Positions 59,431-64,000 of a stretch of 64,000 nucleotides of DNA are shown here, one piece after another. Within the stretch, counting starts at the first letter, position 1. Each line of letters begins with the position of its first letter. The DNA is from Sphingosinicella sp. BN140058. Its GTDB lineage: Bacteria; Pseudomonadota; Alphaproteobacteria; Sphingomonadales; Sphingomonadaceae. The position numbers and the translations under genes were made by a program. The notes below the pieces were generated by a model that saw nothing but the letters and a program-made list of their open reading frames with translations, had not been told where the DNA came from and searched no databases. The DNA is taken from positions 471,001 through 535,000 of the forward strand of contig NZ_CP035501.1 in NCBI RefSeq assembly GCF_004135585.1. The letters run 5' to 3'.

Positions 59431-59623
59431 CGCAGGCTCCAGGATAGGGTGATCGGACGGCGAACCCCCGGGCGTCACGCATGTTCCGAGCAAGCCGAGG
59501 GCTGCGGGTGCGCGGCTCCGGCGGCGTCTGAAAGTTTGGAACCGGGGGTTTTCAGGGAACGGGCCGGTCCCGACGAACGTTCTTGCCTGATCCTGAAAAT
59601 ACCTTCATCACAAAGGCTTATCG

Positions 59624-60208
59624 ATGACAGCACCGACTTCTCGACGGCGCCGCTCCGCTCTGGTGGGGGGCTGCCTCGCGGCCGCCCTGCTCGTCTCCGC
59701 CTGCGCGACCTCGACGCCCTACCAACCGATCGGCACGCGCGGCTCGCAGGCGAGCGGCGGCTACAGCGAGCAGAGAATCGAAGACAATCGCTACCGGGTG
59801 AACTTCACCGGCAACAGCTTCACCTCACGCCAGCAGGTCGAAAATTATCTGCTGTTCCGAGCGGCGGAGCTGACCTCTCAGAATGGCTATGACGGGTTCA
59901 CGATGGTGGCGCGGGCAACCGATCCCAACGTCAGGACCCGAGTCTCGCCCTCGCCTTTCGGGCCCGGTCCGTTCGGCTATTGGGGCCCGTCCTGGCGCTA
60001 TCGCTATGGCGGCTTCGGCTGGCGCAGTTGGCATCCGTGGGGCGGATCGCCGTTCTGGGCCGACGATGTCGATGTCCGCACCGTCACCAATTACGAAGCG
60101 TCGGCCGAAATCGTCATGTTCCGGGGCGATCGCCCGAGCGATCCGGCGAGCTTCGACGCCCGCCAGGTGATGGAGAATCTCGGGCCCACGATCCAGCGGC
60201 CGAAATGA
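59624..60208 (+). CDS. CC0125/CC1285-type lipoprotein
   Basis: A 194-residue lipoprotein with an N-terminal signal (ALVGGCLAAALLVSACATST, lipobox VSAC). The mature part has YRVNFTGNSFTSRQQVENYL then LFRAAELTSQNGYDGFTMVA, which is the conserved core of this Caulobacter-named family. A Trp/Gly/Arg/Phe-rich central segment follows (YWGPSWRYRYGGFGWRSWHP). Function unknown; an envelope-anchored structural role is a guess. A GC-rich hairpin follows at 60215. Confidence 0.85.
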   Translation: MTAPTSRRRRSALVGGCLAAALLVSACATSTPYQPIGTRGSQASGGYSEQRIEDNRYRVNFTGNSFTSRQQVENYLLFRAAELTSQNGYDGFTMVARATDPNVRTRVSPSPFGPGPFGYWGPSWRYRYGGFGWRSWHPWGGSPFWADDVDVRTVTNYEASAEIVMFRGDRPSDPASFDARQVMENLGPTIQRPK

Positions 60209-60214
60209 ACGAAC

Positions 60215-60242
60215 GGGGGCGAACCGTGCTACGGTCGCCCCC
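60215..60242. terminator. hairpin between convergent lipoprotein and glycine-zipper genes
   Basis: GGGGGCGA pairs with TCGCCCCC, and inside it CCGT pairs with ACGG around a GCT loop, with a single unpaired A. It starts 7 bp after the lipoprotein gene. Little T-rich sequence follows. Confidence 0.55.
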
Positions 60243-60305
60243 GGTTTCGAACGCTTTCGGCAGCGGCTGGAAAAGGCGCTGCCGAAGCCGATCCGCGTCA
60301 TTCGA

Positions 60306-60641
60306 TCAGCGGCAATGCTTGTCGCGGGTCAGGGCGCGTCCGCCGAGCAGGCCGGCAGCACCGCCAAGAATGGTTCCCAGCGTACGGTCGCCGCGGCCGG
60401 CCACTTCGCGGCCGAGCAGGGCGCCGGCGGCACCGCCGACGATCGCACCGGTCGTGCCCGAGCGGCAGCGATCGTTGTTGCGATAGGAACGCCGGTCATA
60501 GCGATCCCGATAATAGCCGTCGCGGCTGTTCTGGCTGTAATAGCCGTGGCCGCGATCACGCGGGCGGGCGTCGGCGGCGGCCGGGATGGCGGTCATCACG
60601 GTCATCAGGCCGGCGGCGGCGAGGGTGGCTTTCTTGAGCAT
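60306..60641 (-). CDS. exported glycine-zipper 2TM-domain protein
   Basis: A 111-residue protein with a signal peptide (LKKATLAAAGLMTVMTAIPA then AADA). A Tyr/Arg/Asp-rich hydrophilic stretch follows (GYYSQNSRDGYYRDRYDRRS). The C-terminal glycine-zipper hairpin has TGAIVGGAAGALLGREVAGR and GDRTLGTILGGAAGLLGGRA. Two cysteines, near RCRSG and at the C-terminal KHCR, may pair. Such proteins sit in the outer membrane or periplasm and are often stress-induced; function unknown. GGAGACAGACG precedes the start. Confidence 0.85.
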   Translation of the reverse strand: MLKKATLAAAGLMTVMTAIPAAADARPRDRGHGYYSQNSRDGYYRDRYDRRSYRNNDRCRSGTTGAIVGGAAGALLGREVAGRGDRTLGTILGGAAGLLGGRALTRDKHCR

Positions 60642-60864
60642 CGTCTGTCTCCTTGTGCCGGCAAGGCCATCTACTCGGCCTCACGCTTGGTGATCCTCAT
60701 CTGGACGATTCGGCTTGAGTGCCTCCTGAACGGTGCCGACAGACTTCGTTCATGTTCACGACCCATCTGATGAACAAGACATTTGGTCGCGCCGTCGCGA
60801 TTGAAATCGAGGTCGCGCGCCGCCAAGCGACGCCCACCATTGCTCATTGCCGTCTGGAGAGACC

Positions 60865-62160
60865 ATGCACAGCCGATTCGCCGGCCCCGCCCTCGGGCTG
60901 GATTTCGGCACGACGAACAGCGTCGCCGCGGTTGCGGACGGGGATGGCGCGCCGGAACTGATCGGCTTCGGCAGCGAAGCGGACGCGATCTTCCGCTCCG
61001 CCTTGTGCTTCTGGCACGACGAGGGCGCGAAAGGCGGCCTTGCGGTCGAGGCGGGGCCGTTCGCCATTGCCGAATATCTCGAATATCCCGAGGACAGCCG
61101 ATTCCTGCAATCATTCAAGTCGGTCGCGGCGAGCGCCAGCTTCGAGAGCGCGTCGGTGTTCGAGAAACGGTACCGCTTCGAGGAACTCGGCCGGTTCTTC
61201 CTTGCACGTCTGGCGGCGCATGCCGGCGACCGGCTCCAGGCTCGACCCCGACGCCTCGTCGTCGGGCGGCCGGTTCAATATGCCGGCGCGCGCCCCGACG
61301 CTGCACTCGCCCGAAGCCGCTACGACGCGATGTTCGAAGGCTTCGCCGACGAGATCCATTATGTCTACGAGCCGATCGGCGCCGCATTCAGCCATGCCGC
61401 GCGGCTGACTGAGCCGACCACCCTGCTCGTCGCGGATTTCGGCGGCGGCACCAGCGATTTCTCGATCGTCGCGGTGGCCGAGCCCGGTGCGGGACGACGC
61501 TGCACCCCTCTCGGCCACGCCGGCATCGGGATCGCCGGCGACCGCTTCGATTACCGGATCGTCGATCGGCTGGTGCTGCCGATGCTCGGCAAGGGCGGGC
61601 ATTATCGCTCCTTCGGCAAGGAGATCGAAATTCCGCGCGGCTATTTCACCGACTTCGCGGATTGGTCGCGGCTTGCGCTGATGCGCAACCGGCGCACCAT
61701 GGACGAATTACGCCGCCTGCAGCGCGACGCGGTGGACGGGGCGGCGATCGGCCGGATGATCGCCGTGATCGAGAACGAGCTCGGCTACCCTCTCTACGAT
61801 GCCGTCGGCCGGCTGAAGCGTGCGCTCTCGACGCAAGATCGGGCCCACTTCCATTTTTCGGGCGCGGGGCTGGAGATAGAGGCGGATGTCCGGCGCGAGA
61901 CGTTCGAGAGCTGGATCGCGGAGGATGTCTCCCGCATCGACCAGACGATCGATCGCGCGCTTGCCGATGCCGGGCTGGGCGTGGCCGACATCGACACGGT
62001 GTTCCTCACCGGCGGCACCTCGTTAATCCCGATGGTGCGCGCCCTGTTCGAGCGGCGGTTCGGCGCCCGCGCGATCATGAGCGGCGGCGAACTGACGTCG
62101 ATCGCCCACGGCCTCGCCTTGATCGCGCAGGAGCAGGATCCGGCGCAGTGGGCGGCATGA
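60865..62160 (+). CDS. Hsp70 family chaperone-like protein (YegD-like, no substrate-binding domain)
   Basis: A 431-residue actin/Hsp70-fold ATPase. Nucleotide-binding motifs are ALGLDFGTTNSVAAVADG, LLVADFGGGTSDFSIVAVAE and VFLTGGTSLIPMVRALFERR. It is much shorter than DnaK (640 residues) and lacks the beta-sandwich and lid domains, as E. coli YegD does. Its role is unknown. GGAGAGACC before the ATG is a good ribosome site. The stop overlaps the start of the DUF2161 gene as ATGA, so the two products are made together. Confidence 0.9.
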   Translation: MHSRFAGPALGLDFGTTNSVAAVADGDGAPELIGFGSEADAIFRSALCFWHDEGAKGGLAVEAGPFAIAEYLEYPEDSRFLQSFKSVAASASFESASVFEKRYRFEELGRFFLARLAAHAGDRLQARPRRLVVGRPVQYAGARPDAALARSRYDAMFEGFADEIHYVYEPIGAAFSHAARLTEPTTLLVADFGGGTSDFSIVAVAEPGAGRRCTPLGHAGIGIAGDRFDYRIVDRLVLPMLGKGGHYRSFGKEIEIPRGYFTDFADWSRLALMRNRRTMDELRRLQRDAVDGAAIGRMIAVIENELGYPLYDAVGRLKRALSTQDRAHFHFSGAGLEIEADVRRETFESWIAEDVSRIDQTIDRALADAGLGVADIDTVFLTGGTSLIPMVRALFERRFGARAIMSGGELTSIAHGLALIAQEQDPAQWAA

Positions 62161-62813
62161 GCGCAAGCAAGCCCGCCGAAACCAGCCTCTACGCACCGGT
62201 CAAGGCGTTCCTCGAAGCGCAGGGCTTCACCGTGAAGGGGGAGATTGGCGGCTGCGACCTGGTGGCGATCCGCGGTGACGAGCCGCCAATGTTGGTGATC
62301 GCCGAACTCAAGCTGAGCTTCACGCTCGAGCTGGTGCTGCAGGCCGTCGATCGCCTGCGCGCCGCGGACCTCCTCTATCTTGCCGTGCTCGGGCGCCGCC
62401 GCGGCCGGGATCAGGATCGGCGGGTGCACCGGCTGTGCCGGCTGCTCGGCGTCGGCCTGCTGATCGTCGATCCGCGTCTCGGCACCATCACCGTTGTGGC
62501 GGAACCGGGCCCCTACCGTCCGCGTCCGGATCACCCCCGGCGCAAACGGCTGCTCAAGGAGCACAAGATGCGGCGTGGCGACCCGGCGGTGGGCGGCTCG
62601 AGCCGGCAGCCGCTGATGACCGCCTACCGCCAGCGTGCACTCGCCTGCGCTGCGGCGATGCGTGAGGGTCCGCGGCGTCCCCGTGATCTGCGGCCGCTCG
62701 CCGAGGATGCCGGCGCCATCCTGCTGCGCAACGTCTACGGCTGGTTCGAGCGGGTGGACAAAGGTCTTTATCGGCTGACGGCGGAAGGGGAGAAGGCCGC
62801 TTCTGCGGCCTGA
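62157..62813 (+). CDS. DUF2161 family protein (putative PD-(D/E)XK-like nuclease/phosphodiesterase)
   Basis: A 218-residue protein. The N-terminal half reads AFLEAQGFTVKGEIGGCDLV then AIRGDEPPMLVIAELKLSFT, a pattern of Asp, then Glu-x-Lys (AELK), that resembles PD-(D/E)XK nucleases. The C-terminal part (RRPRDLRPLAEDAGAILLRN then VYGWFERVDKGLYRLTAEGE) looks like a winged helix. The middle is basic (RPRPDHPRRKRLLKEHKMRR), which could bind nucleic acid. The family is annotated as a phosphodiesterase by name only. It is translationally coupled to the Hsp70-like gene upstream. Confidence 0.82.
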   Translation: MSASKPAETSLYAPVKAFLEAQGFTVKGEIGGCDLVAIRGDEPPMLVIAELKLSFTLELVLQAVDRLRAADLLYLAVLGRRRGRDQDRRVHRLCRLLGVGLLIVDPRLGTITVVAEPGPYRPRPDHPRRKRLLKEHKMRRGDPAVGGSSRQPLMTAYRQRALACAAAMREGPRRPRDLRPLAEDAGAILLRNVYGWFERVDKGLYRLTAEGEKAASAA

Positions 62814-62870
62814 CCGCCGCGCCCTGCTTGCCGTGGGCGACAAAGGCGCCGGCGCGGTGTAGGCCGCGGC

Positions 62871-64000
62871 ATGTCCGCCGAGATCGAACAATTTCACGCC
62901 ATCGCGATTAGCCGTATCGCCCACCGGCTCAAGGCGGAAGGCCGCTCCGTGATCCACATGGAGTTCGGGCAGCCTTCGACCGGTGCGCCCCCTCCGGCGA
63001 TCGCCGCCGCCCACGACATCCTCGATGCGGATGCGATGGGCTATTGGGAGAGCCCGGCGCTCAAGGCGCGCATCGCCGATCTCTATCAGGAACGCTACGG
63101 CGTTGCGGTGAATGCCGAGCAGGTCATTCTCACCTGCGGCGCCTCGCCCGCGCTGGTCCTCGCCCTAGCCTGTGTCTTCGCCCCCGGAGCCCGCGTCGCC
63201 CTCGCCCGTCCCGGCTACGTCGCCTATCGCAACACCTTGAAGGCCCTGCACATGGAGCCGATCGAGCTGCCGTGCGGTGAGGCCGAGCGCTACCAGATCA
63301 CGGCGGGGGCGCTTGATCGGCTGGATCGAACGCCCGAGGGCCTGATCCTGGCCAGCCCCGCCAACCCCACCGGCACGATCATCCCGCCGGCAGAGCTCGC
63401 CGACATCGCCGAAGTATGTCGCCGCCGCGATATCCGCATCGTCTCGGACGAAATCTATCACGGCCTCAGCTATGTCGGCGATGCCCGCAGCATGCTGGAG
63501 CATGCGCCGGGCGCCCTGGTCGTCAACAGCTTCTCCAAATATTACAGCATGGCCGGCTGGCGGCTCGGCTGGCTGGTTGTGCCGCCCGATCTGATCGGCG
63601 CGGCACGAGCGCGCATGGGCAACCTTTTCCTCACACCGCCGTCGCTGTCGCAGCATGCCGGATTGATCGCGATGGACTGCCGCGACGCGCTCGAAGGCCA
63701 TCGCGATACCTACGCTCGCAACCGCACGCTGCTGCTCGACGCGCTGCCGCGCATGGGCCTGCGGCGGATCGCGCCGCCGGACGGCGCCTTCTACATCTAT
63801 GCGGACATCAGCCACCTGACCGGCGACAGCCTCGCTTTCTGCACCGACCTCCTCCAGGACACCGGGGTCGCAACGGCGCCCGGGATCGACTTCGATCCGG
63901 TCGACGGCCACCGCTTCATGCGCTTCAGCTTCGCGGTCGCGACTGCGCAGGTGCAGGACGCGATCGCACGCATGCAACCCTGGTTCGCAGCCCGGCAGCC
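62871..64000 (+). CDS. pyridoxal phosphate-dependent aminotransferase, class I/II (partial at window end)
   Basis: At least 376 residues, open at the right edge. Visible features are the N-terminal FGQPSTGAPPPAIAAAHD, the cofactor-phosphate region LTCGASPALVLALA, LASPANPTGTIIPPAELADI (Asn contacts), IVSDEIYHGLSYVGDA (Asp and Tyr contacts) and the Schiff-base lysine in VVNSFSKYYSMAGWRLGWLV. This is fold-type I, aspartate-aminotransferase-like. Amino-acid preference is not readable. The last seen residues (WFAARQP) suggest the stop lies just beyond the edge. It follows the DUF2161 gene by 57 bp. Confidence 0.93.
   Translation, partial: MSAEIEQFHAIAISRIAHRLKAEGRSVIHMEFGQPSTGAPPPAIAAAHDILDADAMGYWESPALKARIADLYQERYGVAVNAEQVILTCGASPALVLALACVFAPGARVALARPGYVAYRNTLKALHMEPIELPCGEAERYQITAGALDRLDRTPEGLILASPANPTGTIIPPAELADIAEVCRRRDIRIVSDEIYHGLSYVGDARSMLEHAPGALVVNSFSKYYSMAGWRLGWLVVPPDLIGAARARMGNLFLTPPSLSQHAGLIAMDCRDALEGHRDTYARNRTLLLDALPRMGLRRIAPPDGAFYIYADISHLTGDSLAFCTDLLQDTGVATAPGIDFDPVDGHRFMRFSFAVATAQVQDAIARMQPWFAARQ

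Noticed and set aside
60719..60820. GTTCAT...ATGAAC imperfect inverted repeat upstream of the Hsp70-like gene
   Set aside because: Arms are only six bases with a 16-base gap, too short to separate from chance.

Overview
The window looks like a chromosomal segment of a GC-rich alphaproteobacterium, most likely a sphingomonad (Sphingomonadaceae). The basis is its very high GC content and GC-biased third codon positions, the Mg-type HemB, a separate F0 operon in the order atpI-atpB-atpE-atpF'-atpF, a popZ-like gene between tolC and valS, a DUF6356 gene, a CC0125/CC1285-type lipoprotein, and intergenic repeats of a kind familiar from sphingomonads. This assignment is inference; no rRNA is present to confirm it.

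Layout. 1-9.9 kb: a partial spermidine-synthase-like membrane protein, hemB, a lipid kinase, a MATE exporter, and a pcm-like/tolC/popZ/valS run on the minus strand. 10.2-21.0 kb: a tRNA-Cys gene whose 3' half is repeated about 10.8 kb downstream. The bracketed segment is an accessory island holding a TonB-dependent receptor, a secreted amidohydrolase, an ALDH7-type aldehyde dehydrogenase, an XRE-cupin regulator, a Tat-exported M19 dipeptidase homologue and two related exported TPR proteins. I see no integrase. 21.0-32.7 kb: a second amidohydrolase, malate synthase G, an APH-type kinase, an M3 oligopeptidase lipoprotein, and the uvrC-deacetylase-acyltransferase-recO run. 32.9-39.5 kb: the F0 ATP synthase operon and a ydbH-ynbE-ydbL envelope lipid-transport operon. 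39.8-50.9 kb: acyltransferase 3, radC, a Ser/Thr/Gly/Met-rich exported protein, purB, a nu-class GST, dnaJ and dnaK, a copper chaperone, a PH-domain protein, an HNH protein, and hrcA-grpE. 51-64 kb: an FAD/NAD(P)-binding protein, a three-gene bacteriophytochrome signalling cluster, a glycosyltransferase, an SDR enzyme, small envelope proteins, a YegD-like Hsp70 coupled to a DUF2161 protein, and a partial aminotransferase.

Most of the window is housekeeping. The genes that form a coherent unexplained unit are those of the tRNA-Cys island. A plausible reading (inference) is import of a peptide or amino-acid conjugate by the TonB receptor, hydrolysis by the exported amidohydrolase and dipeptidase homologue, and cytoplasmic oxidation of a semialdehyde by the ALDH7 enzyme, under the XRE-cupin regulator. 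An 11-bp inverted repeat upstream of the dipeptidase gene is a candidate operator. A second lead is the translationally coupled Hsp70/DUF2161 pair at 60.9-62.8 kb, whose second gene has a PD-(D/E)XK-like pattern.
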